A stretch of DNA of 64,000 nucleotides from Ruegeria sp. HKCCD7303. GTDB taxonomy: Bacteria > Pseudomonadota > Alphaproteobacteria > Rhodobacterales > Rhodobacteraceae. The translations under genes and the position numbers were made by a program. The stretch is taken from the NCBI RefSeq assembly GCF_013111185.1, contig NZ_WVRE01000004.1, forward strand, positions 248,001 through 312,000, written 5' to 3'. Every line of letters starts with the position of its first letter. Position 1 is the stretch's first letter. The notes beneath the pieces are model-generated. The model saw only the letters and a program-made list of their open reading frames with translations. It searched no databases and was not told where the DNA came from. This document shows positions 17,487-26,946 of this stretch, piece by piece.

Positions 17487-19307
17487 GTGCTGGATCAGCC
17501 TATTGCACAGATCAAAAAACTGCGGGTGGAATTTCAGACCAAGGATGGCCCTGTCGTCGGCGTCGAGGACGTCTCGTTCGAGGTCAATCCGGGCGAAACC
17601 GTTTGTATCGTTGGCGAATCGGGCTCTGGAAAGTCGGTATCATCGCTGTCTCTGATGCGGTTGGTTGAATTCGGCGGGGGCGAGATTGCAGGCGGCCAGC
17701 TGCTGTTTGATCGGCGTGATGGCGAAGAGATGGACCTGTCCAAAGCCGACCAGGATCTGATGAAACAGATTCGCGGAAACGAGATCGGGATGATCTTTCA
17801 GGAGCCGATGACCGCCCTGAACCCCGTTTTCACTGTCGGTCGCCAGTTGACTGAAGGGTTGCGAATCCACAAGGACATGTCGAAATCCCAGGCCGAAGAA
17901 CGGGCCTTGGAACTGTTGCGCCAGGTACGGATCCCTGAACCCGAGCGCCGTTTGCAGCAGTATCCGCACGAGCTGTCGGGAGGTATGCGTCAGCGTGTTG
18001 TCATTGCGATGGCCATGGCGTGCGAACCGCGTCTGTTGATCGCGGATGAACCAACGACGGCCTTGGACGTGACCATTCAGGCCGAGATTTTGGCTTTGAT
18101 GGACCGTCTCAAGCGGGAAACCGGCACAGCAGTGATGTTCATCACCCATGACATGGCAGTCGTTGCCCAGATGGCCGACCGAGTGGTGGTCATGTTCCGC
18201 GGCAACAAGGTCGAAGAGGGCACTGTTAAAGAGATTTTCGAAAACCCGCAGCATGACTATACCAAGGCCCTTCTGGCCGCGGTCCCAAAGCTGGGTGAGA
18301 TGCGCGGGAAATCCGCGCCTGAACCTATGAAACTGTTGGGTGTGGAAGGACAAAACATTGCCCCCATCCCCGGCACGGAAGATGTACTGCTGACCGTCAA
18401 GAATCTGACGACGCGTTTTCCGGTCAAGGGTGGGTTGTTGCGGCGCACGATTTCGAACGTCCACGCAGTTGAAGACGTCTCATTCACGCTGAACAAAGGT
18501 CAAACACTCAGCCTTGTGGGCGAATCCGGTTGTGGCAAGTCCTCGGCTGGGCGCTCGATCCTGCGACTGGTTGAGCCGATGGCGGGTGAGGTCAATCTGG
18601 ATGGCGTGGACATCATGAAACTGGATCAGTCCGGGCTGCGCAAGGCGCGGTTGGACATGCAGATGATCTTTCAGGATCCCTTCGCGTCGCTGAACCCGCA
18701 AATGCAGTTGCTGGATCAGGTGGCTGAACCAATGCGCAACTATGGGGTTGCATCTGGATCAGAACTGCAAGACCGCGTCGCACAGCTGTTCGACAAGGTG
18801 CAGCTGCCCCGCAGTTTCATGCGTCGTTTCCCGCATGAAATGTCAGGCGGTCAGCGTCAGCGGATCGCCATTGCACGGGCTCTTGCCCTGAACCCAAAGC
18901 TGATTATTGCGGATGAAGCCGTTTCGGCCCTCGACGTGTCGGTGCAGGCACAGGTACTTAACCTAATGATGGAACTGCAATCCGAGCTGGGCCTGTCCTA
19001 TTTGTTCATCAGCCACGATATGGCTGTGGTTGAACGGGTCAGCCATTATGTTGGGGTCATGTACCTGGGTCGCATCGTCGAACTTGGCCCGCGCGCACGT
19101 GTCTTCGAGAACCCGCAGCACGCGTATACTCAGGCATTGATGAAGGCGGTTCCAATTGCAGATCCGAACAAGCGGAAGTCCGAAAAGGACCTGAATTTCA
19201 AACCGATTCCGTCTCCTATTCATCCTGTTGGCCACAAGCCTGAACCTTCGCATTATCAAGAGGTTGAGCCGGGTCACTTCATCCTAACGACGGATAGCGG
19301 ATACTAA
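17487..19307 (+). CDS. ABC transporter ATP-binding protein, two fused ATPase domains (DppD-DppF type)
   Basis: 606 residues. GTG 17487 is preferred over GTG 17481 because AGGGGAG (17473-17479) is then 7 bases away. Two complete nucleotide-binding domains: Walker A GESGSGKS at 43-50 and GESGCGKS at 345-352; signatures LSGGMRQR near 163 and MSGGQRQR near 452; Walker B LLIADEP (D187) and LIIADEA (D476). The peptide-type C-terminal element with HPVGHKPEPSH is present. In Opp/Dpp systems these two ATPases are often separate genes. It probably powers the divergent importer, which lacks its own ATPase. ArgE-like and M20 genes follow in the same direction. Confidence 0.93.
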   Translation: MLDQPIAQIKKLRVEFQTKDGPVVGVEDVSFEVNPGETVCIVGESGSGKSVSSLSLMRLVEFGGGEIAGGQLLFDRRDGEEMDLSKADQDLMKQIRGNEIGMIFQEPMTALNPVFTVGRQLTEGLRIHKDMSKSQAEERALELLRQVRIPEPERRLQQYPHELSGGMRQRVVIAMAMACEPRLLIADEPTTALDVTIQAEILALMDRLKRETGTAVMFITHDMAVVAQMADRVVVMFRGNKVEEGTVKEIFENPQHDYTKALLAAVPKLGEMRGKSAPEPMKLLGVEGQNIAPIPGTEDVLLTVKNLTTRFPVKGGLLRRTISNVHAVEDVSFTLNKGQTLSLVGESGCGKSSAGRSILRLVEPMAGEVNLDGVDIMKLDQSGLRKARLDMQMIFQDPFASLNPQMQLLDQVAEPMRNYGVASGSELQDRVAQLFDKVQLPRSFMRRFPHEMSGGQRQRIAIARALALNPKLIIADEAVSALDVSVQAQVLNLMMELQSELGLSYLFISHDMAVVERVSHYVGVMYLGRIVELGPRARVFENPQHAYTQALMKAVPIADPNKRKSEKDLNFKPIPSPIHPVGHKPEPSHYQEVEPGHFILTTDSGY

Positions 19308-19312
19308 TACCA

Positions 19313-20479
19313 ATGGCAAAACGCCTGACGCCGCTTGAGATCATGACCAAGCTGATCTCTTTCCCGACCGTAAGCCGTGAAACCAATCTGCCGCTGGTGG
19401 ATTGGGTTGAGGAATATCTTCAAAGCCACGGAATCGAACCGCATCGGTGGCCGGACCCGGACCAACCGCACAAGGCCGCGATTTTTGCGCAGGTGGGTCC
19501 GAACGAAGAAGGCGCGGTGGTTTTATCCGGTCACACCGATGTTGTGCCAGTGGATGGGCAACCGTGGGATACGGACCCTTTCACCGTGATCGAGAAAGAC
19601 GGTAAGTATTTCGGCCGGGGCACCTGCGACATGAAGGGCTTCGATGCGCTGGCCATTTGGGCCCTTGTCGAGGCACATCACGCTGGGGTCAAGAGGCCAT
19701 TGCAGCTTGCCCTCAGCTTTGATGAAGAGGTCGGCTGCACTGGTGCGCCGCCCATGATCGAAGCGATGCAGGAAGTTCTGCCCAAAGGATCCGCCGTGAT
19801 CGTGGGTGAACCATCCATGATGCAGGCCGTGACGGGGCACAAAGGTGGTTTCGGCTTTGACACCCACATCACGGGATTCGAAGTTCATAGCTCGATCATG
19901 CACACAGGCGTCAACGCGATCATGGAGGCCGCGCCTCTGATCGATTGGGCGAACCAACAGAATGCTAAGAACATGGCTGCAGAACCCACCCCGGTTGCCG
20001 CGGTGTTTGATCCGCCGTGGACAACATGTCATGTCGGGATGATCGAAGGTGGCACAGCCCACAACATTACGGCCAAGGATTGCCGGTTTATGATGGATTT
20101 CCGAACCGTGCCGGATGAATCCAAGGCGCAATGGCAGGATGCGTATTTTCAACAGGTCCGCGCGATTGAGGCCAGGATGCAAGCAGTGCACCCGGACGCC
20201 CGTATTGAGCTGTCTGAAAACTTCTCGATTCCAGGGCTTGTGCCTGAACAGGACGGTGAGGCAGAAACTCTGGTGCGTGCCTTGACCGGCGACAATGCCA
20301 GCCATGTTGTCAGCTACGGAACCGAGGCGGGCCAGTTTCAGGAAGCTGGTTATTCGGCAGTTATTTGTGGCCCCGGCGATATTGCGCAGGCGCATCAGCC
20401 GAACGAGTTCATCTCGGTTGCGCAGTTCGAAGCCGGTCACAAATTCATGCAGCGCTTGGTTGAAAAGCTGAGCACTTGA
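19313..20479 (+). CDS. argE: Acetylornithine deacetylase (ArgE) family metallohydrolase
   Basis: 388 residues, 5 bp after the ATPase gene. An M20 di-zinc amidohydrolase: H74 and D76 in SGHTDVVP, D106 in GTCDMKGFDA, and E138-E139 in SFDEEVGCTG are the family's metal and catalytic residues; the dimerisation domain follows (GFEVHSSIMHTGVNAI). Family members release acetate from N-acetylornithine in arginine synthesis. Location inside a peptide importer and amidohydrolase cluster argues for a catabolic role on imported N-acyl amino acids, so the biosynthetic symbol is tentative. Translation may be coupled to the gene before it, as the ribosome site is weak. Confidence 0.85.
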   Translation: MAKRLTPLEIMTKLISFPTVSRETNLPLVDWVEEYLQSHGIEPHRWPDPDQPHKAAIFAQVGPNEEGAVVLSGHTDVVPVDGQPWDTDPFTVIEKDGKYFGRGTCDMKGFDALAIWALVEAHHAGVKRPLQLALSFDEEVGCTGAPPMIEAMQEVLPKGSAVIVGEPSMMQAVTGHKGGFGFDTHITGFEVHSSIMHTGVNAIMEAAPLIDWANQQNAKNMAAEPTPVAAVFDPPWTTCHVGMIEGGTAHNITAKDCRFMMDFRTVPDESKAQWQDAYFQQVRAIEARMQAVHPDARIELSENFSIPGLVPEQDGEAETLVRALTGDNASHVVSYGTEAGQFQEAGYSAVICGPGDIAQAHQPNEFISVAQFEAGHKFMQRLVEKLST

Positions 20480-20522
20480 TCAGACGTAAAGCGGCGACGG
20501 CAGCCGAGAGGGAGATCTTAAG

Positions 20523-21689
20523 ATGCCCGTTAAAAACAGACTTGCGGAAATGCATGGCGAGATTACCAAGTGGCGCCGACACCTGCACGCCCATCCCGAG
20601 CTGATGTATGACGTCCACGAAACTGCAGCATTTGTTGCGGACCGCCTGAAAGAGTTTGGCGTTGACGAAATTACACCCGGCATCGGCAAAACCGGTGTTG
20701 TAGGGGTGATCAAGGGGCGTTCGGACACACATGGGCGCGTCATCGGATTGCGGGCTGACATGGATGCGCTCCCGATTGAAGAGGCAACGGGGCTGGAGTA
20801 TGCCTCAACTGTTTCGGGCAAGATGCATGCTTGCGGGCACGACGGGCATACGTCAATGCTGCTGGGGGCGGCGCAATATCTGGCCGAGACGCGCAATTTC
20901 GACGGCACCGTGGTTCTGATCTTTCAGCCAGCCGAAGAAGGCGGTGCAGGTGGATTGGCCATGTGTCAGGACGGGCTGATGGACCGCTGGGGTATTCAGG
21001 AAGTTTACGGAATGCACAACATGCCCGGTCTTCCTGTGGGTGAGTTTGCCATTCGGCCCGGTGCGCTGCTGGCCTCATCCGATGAGTTCAAAATTACCGT
21101 AACCGGCAAAGGCGGGCACGCTGCCGCACCTCATGACGCTGTGGATACGACGCTTGTGGCTTCACATATCGTTGTTGCCTTGCAATCCGTGGTCTCGCGC
21201 ACGGTTGACCCGATCAAACGCGTTGTGTTGACAGTTGGAACCTTTGAAACGGACAGTGTAGCGTCAAACGTGATTGCGCATACCGTGCGTCTACAGGGAA
21301 CCGTCCGGACGCTGGATCCTGAATACCGCGCAATCGCGGAAGAGCGGGTGCGCCGGATTGCCGTGGATACGGCGTCGGCCTTTGGAGCCAAGGCCGAGGT
21401 CGATTGGAAGCCGGGATACCCTGTGACAGTGAACTCTGAGGCCGAAACAATATACGCGGCCGAAGCGGCGGCGGCTGTCGCGGGCAAAATCAATGACGGA
21501 ACGGACCCGATCATGCCGTCCGAAGATTTCGCCTATATGCTTGAAGAACGGCCAGGAGCCTACATCTTTATCGGGAACGGGGACACGGCCATGTGCCATC
21601 ACCCCGAGTATAATTTTGATGACGACGCAATTCCCGCCGGCTGCAGTTGGTTTGCCGAGCTTGTGGAACGACGATTGCCCGTCGCTTAA
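20523..21689 (+). CDS. M20D amidohydrolase (hippurate hydrolase-like), copy 1 of 3
   Basis: 388 residues; GAGGGAG lies 10-16 bases before ATG 20523. Metal-binding features of M20D carboxypeptidase/aminoacylases: C104 and H106 in MHACGHDGHT, E138/E139 in FQPAEEGG, H165 in GMHNMPG, and a late MCHHPEYNFDDD. A dimerisation domain with GGHAAAPHDAVD lies in the middle. Such enzymes split N-acyl or N-benzoyl amino acids to amino acid plus acid. First of three tandem paralogues that share start, motifs and end (ASGCSWFAELVERR-like). It is the most divergent of the three by eye. Confidence 0.9.
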   Translation: MPVKNRLAEMHGEITKWRRHLHAHPELMYDVHETAAFVADRLKEFGVDEITPGIGKTGVVGVIKGRSDTHGRVIGLRADMDALPIEEATGLEYASTVSGKMHACGHDGHTSMLLGAAQYLAETRNFDGTVVLIFQPAEEGGAGGLAMCQDGLMDRWGIQEVYGMHNMPGLPVGEFAIRPGALLASSDEFKITVTGKGGHAAAPHDAVDTTLVASHIVVALQSVVSRTVDPIKRVVLTVGTFETDSVASNVIAHTVRLQGTVRTLDPEYRAIAEERVRRIAVDTASAFGAKAEVDWKPGYPVTVNSEAETIYAAEAAAAVAGKINDGTDPIMPSEDFAYMLEERPGAYIFIGNGDTAMCHHPEYNFDDDAIPAGCSWFAELVERRLPVA

Positions 21690-21704
21690 ATCTGGGAGAA
21701 TGAC

Positions 21705-22868
21705 ATGCCGATCAAAAACCGCCTTGCAGAGATGCACGATGAAATCACAGGTTGGCGGCGTGACATTCACCAACATCCGGAAATTCTGTATGACACCCAC
21801 CGCACCAGCGCGTTGGTCGCCGAAAAGCTGAAGGAATTCGGCTGCGACGAGGTTGTAACCGGCATCGGCCGTACCGGAGTGGTCGGCGTTATTCGCGGCA
21901 AAAGCGACACGCAGGGCCGCGTGATCGGGCTGCGTGCGGACATGGATGCCCTGCCGATGCAGGAACAAACCGGGCTGGAATATGCCTCGAATACCCCGGG
22001 CGCGATGCATGCCTGCGGCCACGATGGGCATACTGCTATGGTCTTGGGGGCAGCGAAATACCTGTCTGAGACGCGCAATTTTGATGGAACGGCGGTCGTA
22101 ATCTTCCAGCCTGCCGAGGAAGGCGGTAATGGGGCTGAAGCCATGTGTAAGGACGGTCTGATGGACCGGTTCGGCATTCAAGAAGTCTATGCGATGCACA
22201 ACGTGCCTGGTTTTCCAACCGGGCAGTTTGCCATTCGTTCTGGCCCGTTGCTGGCTGCGGCGGACGAGTTTGACATCCACCTCGAAGGGCGCGGTGGTCA
22301 CGCGGCAAAACCGCATGAGACAGTTGATACCACTGTGATGTTGTCGCAATTGATCGTGGCGTTGCAAACGATTGTGTCGCGCAACGCGGACCCGATCCTG
22401 CAAGCCGTGCTGTCTGTTACTTCGGTCGAGACGTCGTCAAAAGCGTTCAACGTGATTCCGCAATCGGCACAGATACGCGGCACGGTCCGGACACATTCCA
22501 ATGAGATGCGGGACCTGATCGAACAGCGCCTGAAAGAGGTCGCGAAGGGGATCGCCGCGACATTCGGCGGATCTGTGAATGTCGAGTATACGCGCGGTGT
22601 ACCCGTGACGATCAATGCTGAAACACAGACCGGATATGCCGAGGAAGCCGCCGTTTCGGTGGGAGGCAGCTGTATCGAAGCGCCGATGGTGATGGGCGGT
22701 GAGGATTTCTCGTTCATGCTTGAAGAACGACCCGGAGCCTTCATTGTGCTGGGCAACGGTGACAGCGCCGGGTTGCACCACCCCGAATACAACTTCAACG
22801 ACGAGATTATCCCAATCGGATGCTCGTGGTTTGCAGAAATGGTCGAGCGCCGGATGCCGGCTGCTTGA
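21705..22868 (+). CDS. M20D amidohydrolase, copy 2 of 3
   Basis: 387 residues, 15 bp after copy 1, with TGGGAGAA before the ATG. The same motifs are present: MHACGHDGHTAM, FQPAEEGGNGAEAMC, AMHNVPGFPTGQFAIR, GGHAAKPHETVDTT and HHPEYNFNDE. It is much closer to copy 3 than to copy 1 (shared KLKEFGCDEVVTGIGRTGVV-like segment and long identical runs), which points to a recent duplication. Predicted cytosolic metallo-amidohydrolase for N-acyl amino acids; the three copies may differ in acyl or amino preference. Confidence 0.9.
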   Translation: MPIKNRLAEMHDEITGWRRDIHQHPEILYDTHRTSALVAEKLKEFGCDEVVTGIGRTGVVGVIRGKSDTQGRVIGLRADMDALPMQEQTGLEYASNTPGAMHACGHDGHTAMVLGAAKYLSETRNFDGTAVVIFQPAEEGGNGAEAMCKDGLMDRFGIQEVYAMHNVPGFPTGQFAIRSGPLLAAADEFDIHLEGRGGHAAKPHETVDTTVMLSQLIVALQTIVSRNADPILQAVLSVTSVETSSKAFNVIPQSAQIRGTVRTHSNEMRDLIEQRLKEVAKGIAATFGGSVNVEYTRGVPVTINAETQTGYAEEAAVSVGGSCIEAPMVMGGEDFSFMLEERPGAFIVLGNGDSAGLHHPEYNFNDEIIPIGCSWFAEMVERRMPAA

Positions 22869-22885
22869 ATTAGGAGAGAGAAGAT

Positions 22886-24049
22886 ATGCCAGTTAAAAAC
22901 CGCTTTGCCGAATTGCAGGATGAGATCACAGCATGGCGACGGGATCTGCACGAGAACCCGGAAATCCTGTTTGAAACCCACCGCACCAGCGCAGTTGTGG
23001 CCGAAAAGTTGAAAGAGTTCGGTTGTGATGACGTCGTCACAGGAATTGGGCGCACAGGTGTTGTGGGCGTAATCAAGGGGAAGTCGGACAGCAAAGGCAA
23101 AGTGATTGGCTTGCGCGCGGATATGGATGCGCTGCCGATCCACGAGGCGACCGGGCTGGATTATGCCTCAAAGACGCCGGGGGCCATGCATGCCTGTGGC
23201 CACGATGGACATACAGCGATGTTGCTGGGCGCGGCGAAATACCTGTCTGAAACCCGTAATTTCGATGGCACCGTTGTTGTGATTTTCCAGCCCGCCGAAG
23301 AAGGCGGCGGCGGTGGTCGTGAGATGTGCGAAGACGGCATGATGGATCGCTGGAACATTCAGGAAGTCTATGGAATGCATAACTGGCCGGGGCAGCCTGT
23401 CGGCAAGTTCGCGATCCGTCCGGGCTCGTTCTTTGCTGCGACCGACCAGTTCGACATCACCTTTGAAGGACGTGGTGGTCACGCGGCCAAGCCACATGAG
23501 ACGGTCGATACGACCGTCCTGGCCGCGCAGGCGGTTTTGGCGCTGCAAACTATTTCCTCGCGCAATGCGGACCCGATTGATCAGGTGGTTGTGTCTGTGA
23601 CGTCGTTTGAAACCTCGTCAAAAGCCTTCAACGTGATTCCGCAGACGGTGCAGATCAAAGGAACCGTGCGGACGATGAGCAAGGATATGCGCGATCTGGC
23701 AGAAATGCGGATCAACGAGATTTGCAATGGAGTCGCGGCGACCTTCGGAGGCACCGCAGACGTGACCTATATCCGCGGTTATCCGGTAATGGTGAACAGC
23801 GACGAACAGACGGAGTTTGCCGCAGATGTCGCCCGTTCGGTTTCCGGGGATTGCGACGATGCGCCTTTGGTCATGGGGGGCGAGGATTTTGCGTTCATGC
23901 TGGAAGAACGTCCTGGCGCATATATCCTGGTGGGTAATGGCGACACGGCCATGGTTCATCACCCGGAATACAATTTCAACGACGAAGCCATTCCGGCTGG
24001 ATGCAGCTGGTGGGCTGAGATTGTTGAACAAAGAATGCCGGCGGCTTGA
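22886..24049 (+). CDS. M20D amidohydrolase, copy 3 of 3
   Basis: 387 residues; TAGGAGAGAG precedes ATG 22886, 17 bp after copy 2. All family ligands are present (MHACGHDGHTAMLLG, FQPAEEGGGG, GMHNWPGQPVGKFAIR, VHHPEYNFNDEAIP). Last gene of the plus-strand cluster; 8 bp beyond its stop begins an extragenic hairpin repeat that could end the transcript. With the ATPase, ArgE-like gene and the divergent importer it forms a plausible uptake-then-hydrolysis module. Confidence 0.9.
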   Translation: MPVKNRFAELQDEITAWRRDLHENPEILFETHRTSAVVAEKLKEFGCDDVVTGIGRTGVVGVIKGKSDSKGKVIGLRADMDALPIHEATGLDYASKTPGAMHACGHDGHTAMLLGAAKYLSETRNFDGTVVVIFQPAEEGGGGGREMCEDGMMDRWNIQEVYGMHNWPGQPVGKFAIRPGSFFAATDQFDITFEGRGGHAAKPHETVDTTVLAAQAVLALQTISSRNADPIDQVVVSVTSFETSSKAFNVIPQTVQIKGTVRTMSKDMRDLAEMRINEICNGVAATFGGTADVTYIRGYPVMVNSDEQTEFAADVARSVSGDCDDAPLVMGGEDFAFMLEERPGAYILVGNGDTAMVHHPEYNFNDEAIPAGCSWWAEIVEQRMPAA

Positions 24050-24057
24050 TGGAGGCG

Positions 24058-24105
24058 GTGGGGGCTCTGCCCCCACACCCCCGAGGTATTTCTAGCCAGA
24101 TGAAG
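24058..24105. repeat. Extragenic repeat, copy B (hairpin plus conserved tail)
   Basis: GTGGGGGC-TCT-GCCCCCAC (24058-24076) is a perfect 8-bp hairpin followed by a tail (24077-24105) that matches copy A at 10398-10426 in 26 of 29 positions and ends AGCCAGATGAAG. On the minus strand the tail encodes the last residues (SSSG) and the stop codon of waaA. The hairpin lies between converging genes and could act as a terminator for either side. Confidence 0.78.
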
Positions 24106-25414
24106 AAGGATCCTGTGTGTACAGATTAAGTTCTGAACACAAGGTATTGATGACCGATTCCAAAGCATCTGACTGCGTGTTTACACAAGATTGTGCAGCT
24201 TCCTGTGCGACTTGCAGAGCGTTTTGATCTGACAACCAGTGCGCCACGATCTTGGAAAGGTCAGTGGAGTTTTGAACTTCGACAGCGCCACCGGTTGCGA
24301 TCAGCGGGGAAAATGTTTCGCCAAAGTTGAAATACCCCGGACCAGTAATCACGGCGGCCCCGGCCTGAGCTGGTTCAAAGGGATTGTGACCTCCGATTTC
24401 TTTTAGCGAACCGCCAAGAAAAACAATGGGACAAAGCGCGTACCAAGTTCCGGTCTCTCCCAATGTATCTGCCACATAGATCTGGGTGTTTTCCCCGATC
24501 GTTTCGTTATTGGAGCGGAAAGATGCCGTCATCCCAGCGTCATTGATCAGCGTGGCGATATCGCCTCGGCGTTCGGGGTGGCGGGGTATCAAGAGTAAGA
24601 GCAGGTCGGGCCACCGCTCGAGCAAGGTCTTGTGTGCGGCAAGAACGATTTCTTCTTCGCCTTCGTGGGTCGAGCTTGCGATCCAGACGGGGCGGTTCGC
24701 GATCTGTGCTTGGATGTCTTGCAAAGTGGCTTGATCCACGGGCAACGGATCAGACATTGCTTTGAGGTTGGTGCCCGGTAGTACGCGGTCCGGCGCTGCG
24801 CCAATGTTGACCAGATTGGTTGCCGTTTTGTCATTCTGGGTCAGGAACAGGCTGAATCTGGACAAGATGAAGCGTGCGGTGTCCGGGCGTTTTTTCCAGC
24901 CTTTGACGGATTTTTCAGACAATCGTGCGTTCAAGAGCGCGAGTGGTATATTCCGCTGATGACTCTCCACGATCAGACGGGGCCAGATTTCGCTTTCGAC
25001 AAATACGCCCGCATCTGGACTCCAATGATCGAGGAAGCGTTTCACCGGACCTGCAGTATCCAGCGGCGGATATTGATGACGTGTTCGTGGAGGCAGGCGT
25101 TTGGCAATCAGGGCAGCTGATGTGGGTGTGCCAGAGGTGATGAGGAACGCGGCATCCGGCAGACTTTCTGCCAGCCGATTGATCAAGCTGAGAACTGAAA
25201 GGCTTTCGCCAACGCTGGCGGCGTGAAACCAGATCAGGCGACCGCTGGGTCGGGGAAGGCTGGCGTAGCCAAGTCTTTCCCTCTGACGGTTTTCGGGTAC
25301 ATCTGCGGCGCGCAGCTTCTTGCGCACGGTAAGCCAAGCCAAGGGTTGGGCCATAGCAGTGAAGCCGCAGTACAACCGGTACAGCAGCGTCGGGCGGTCG
25401 TTTGCGCCGGGCAT
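24092..25414 (-). CDS. waaA: 3-deoxy-D-manno-octulosonic acid (Kdo) transferase
   Basis: 440 residues. Adds Kdo to lipid A at the cytoplasmic face of the inner membrane; it starts the LPS inner core. A hydrophobic N-terminal anchor region is followed by RLGYASLPRPSGRLIWFHAASVGE, where the Glu in ASVGES is the expected catalytic base. Other family signatures: ESEIWPRLI, LLNARLSEKS, LLIPRHPER and GGSLKEIGGHNPFEPA. The stop (24094-24092) and last residues SSSG lie inside an extragenic repeat, so the C-terminus has been extended or trimmed by that element. It follows moaA after a 1-bp gap. Confidence 0.94.
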   Translation of the reverse strand: MPGANDRPTLLYRLYCGFTAMAQPLAWLTVRKKLRAADVPENRQRERLGYASLPRPSGRLIWFHAASVGESLSVLSLINRLAESLPDAAFLITSGTPTSAALIAKRLPPRTRHQYPPLDTAGPVKRFLDHWSPDAGVFVESEIWPRLIVESHQRNIPLALLNARLSEKSVKGWKKRPDTARFILSRFSLFLTQNDKTATNLVNIGAAPDRVLPGTNLKAMSDPLPVDQATLQDIQAQIANRPVWIASSTHEGEEEIVLAAHKTLLERWPDLLLLLIPRHPERRGDIATLINDAGMTASFRSNNETIGENTQIYVADTLGETGTWYALCPIVFLGGSLKEIGGHNPFEPAQAGAAVITGPGYFNFGETFSPLIATGGAVEVQNSTDLSKIVAHWLSDQNALQVAQEAAQSCVNTQSDALESVINTLCSELNLYTQDPSSSG

Positions 25415-25415
25415 G

Positions 25416-26423
25416 TCAGCCGCCTGTGTGGCTCATGTGGCGGGTCATCTGGCCATCAACAGCCTGACGGGAATAGTCGAAATCGTGACCTTTGGGCTTT
25501 AGGTTGATCGCGGCGCGGATCGCGTCTTCCAGAGATTCTTCGCTGTCCGGGTGATCGCGCAGCGGGGCGCGCAGATCAGCCATATCTTCCTGTCCCAGGC
25601 ACATATAAAGCTTACCGGTGCAGGTCAGGCGCACGCGGTTGCAGCTTTCGCAAAAGTTATGAGACAGCGGTGTGATGAACCCGATCTTTTGGCCTGTTTC
25701 CTCAAGGCGCACATAGCGGGCGGGGCCACCGGTGCGTTCGGCCAGATCGGTGACGGTATAGTGGTTTTCGTATTCCTTACGCACGTCCTTGAGCGACCAA
25801 TATTGATCCAGACGGTCTTCGTTGCCGATGTCGCCCATGGGCATGACCTCGATCCAGGTCAGGTCCATGTCGCGTTCGGCGCACCACTCGGTGATTTTTG
25901 GCAGTTCGGGTTCGTTGAAACCTTTCAACGCGACCGCGTTGATCTTGATCCGCAAGCCTGCTTTTTGCGCGGCGTCGATACCGTTCAGGACTTGTTTCAA
26001 GCGCCCCCAGCGCGTGACTTTGGCGAATTTGTCATCGTCCAACGTATCCAGAGAGACATTCACCCGCCGCACACCTGCGGCATAGAGGTCCTCTGAGAAG
26101 CGATGCAATTGCGAACCGTTTGTGGTCAGTGTGAGTTCTTTCAGCGCGCCGCTGTCCAAGTGACGGGTCATTGCGTTGAAAAAGGTCATGATATTGCGGC
26201 GGACCAAGGGCTCTCCGCCCGTGATGCGCAGTTTCTCCACACCCATCTTCACAAAGGTCGAACACATCCGATCCAGCTCTTCCAGCGTTAGCAGGTCTTT
26301 CTTGGGCAGAAAGGTCATGTTCTCGGACATGCAATACACGCAGCGAAAATCGCAGCGGTCCGTGACTGAAACGCGGAGATATGTGATGGCGCGGGCAAAC
26401 GGGTCGATAAGCGGAGCTGTCAT
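25416..26423 (-). CDS. moaA: GTP 3',8-cyclase (molybdenum cofactor biosynthesis protein A)
   Basis: 335 residues from ATG 26423, the first start consistent with the family N-terminus ([24 protein letters not shown]); no strong ribosome site is seen. A radical-SAM enzyme that, with MoaC, turns GTP into cyclic pyranopterin. The SAM cluster motif is CDFRCVYC; the second [4Fe-4S] site is [18 protein letters not shown]; the essential C-terminal GG is present (SHTGG). Its product is needed by enzymes such as the molybdenum hydroxylase at 1958-4666. No other moa gene is adjacent; it is paired with waaA, likely an accidental operon. Confidence 0.95.
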   Translation of the reverse strand: MTAPLIDPFARAITYLRVSVTDRCDFRCVYCMSENMTFLPKKDLLTLEELDRMCSTFVKMGVEKLRITGGEPLVRRNIMTFFNAMTRHLDSGALKELTLTTNGSQLHRFSEDLYAAGVRRVNVSLDTLDDDKFAKVTRWGRLKQVLNGIDAAQKAGLRIKINAVALKGFNEPELPKITEWCAERDMDLTWIEVMPMGDIGNEDRLDQYWSLKDVRKEYENHYTVTDLAERTGGPARYVRLEETGQKIGFITPLSHNFCESCNRVRLTCTGKLYMCLGQEDMADLRAPLRDHPDSEESLEDAIRAAINLKPKGHDFDYSRQAVDGQMTRHMSHTGG

Positions 26424-26514
26424 GGCGTAATAGGTAAAGCCGGAACCGGGTCCCGACAAGGGTGAACTGTGCTTTGCGCTGGTACAGATGCGCGCAGGGC
26501 TGTAGGATTTGGGC

Positions 26515-26946
26515 ATGAAGAAAATGCTTTTGTTACTGTGCGTGCTGGTCGCTGGCTGCGACGCGGTCCGGTCCACGACTGACCGCGTTTTCGGAAGAGA
26601 CGATGCGCCTGCGCAGACCGTTACCGAAACGGAGTCCACGACATCGGTTTCAGAAGAAGTGTTGGAGCCCGAGCCTGTATCTGCGCGCCCCACCTGGGCC
26701 GGGGCAAAAACCAGTATCGCCGGGCTGGGTGATCCAACCACGCCCGGGCGATGGATGCAGACACCTTTGGTCAAAAGCGAGGTAACGGCGCGCGTTGTGG
26801 TGCCAAGAACCGGGTCGCAGGCTTACATCACTCTGGTTCCGATCCCGGGCCCAGCCAGCGGTGGCAGCCGGTTGTCGCTGGACGCCATGCGGGCTTTGTT
26901 GGTGCCGCTGGATGAACTGGTCGAGGTCGAGGTCTACGCCAACTGA
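26515..26946 (+). CDS. Putative lipoprotein of unknown function
   Basis: 143 residues from ATG 26515 with AGGA at 26504-26507. The N-terminus [15 protein letters not shown] is a lipoprotein signal with a lipobox (LVAGC). A Thr/Glu-rich spacer (about 30-60) leads to a small domain with [20 protein letters not shown] and [12 protein letters not shown] at the very end. I do not recognise the family. Its last 13 bases overlap the convergent end of the AlkD-like gene, and it is divergent from moaA by about 90 bp. Confidence 0.65.
   Translation: MKKMLLLLCVLVAGCDAVRSTTDRVFGRDDAPAQTVTETESTTSVSEEVLEPEPVSARPTWAGAKTSIAGLGDPTTPGRWMQTPLVKSEVTARVVVPRTGSQAYITLVPIPGPASGGSRLSLDAMRALLVPLDELVEVEVYAN

Noticed and set aside
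25416-26774. A longer MoaA beginning far upstream of 26423
   Set aside because: The extra N-terminal 117 residues are low-complexity, oppose the lipoprotein gene and do not occur in the family.
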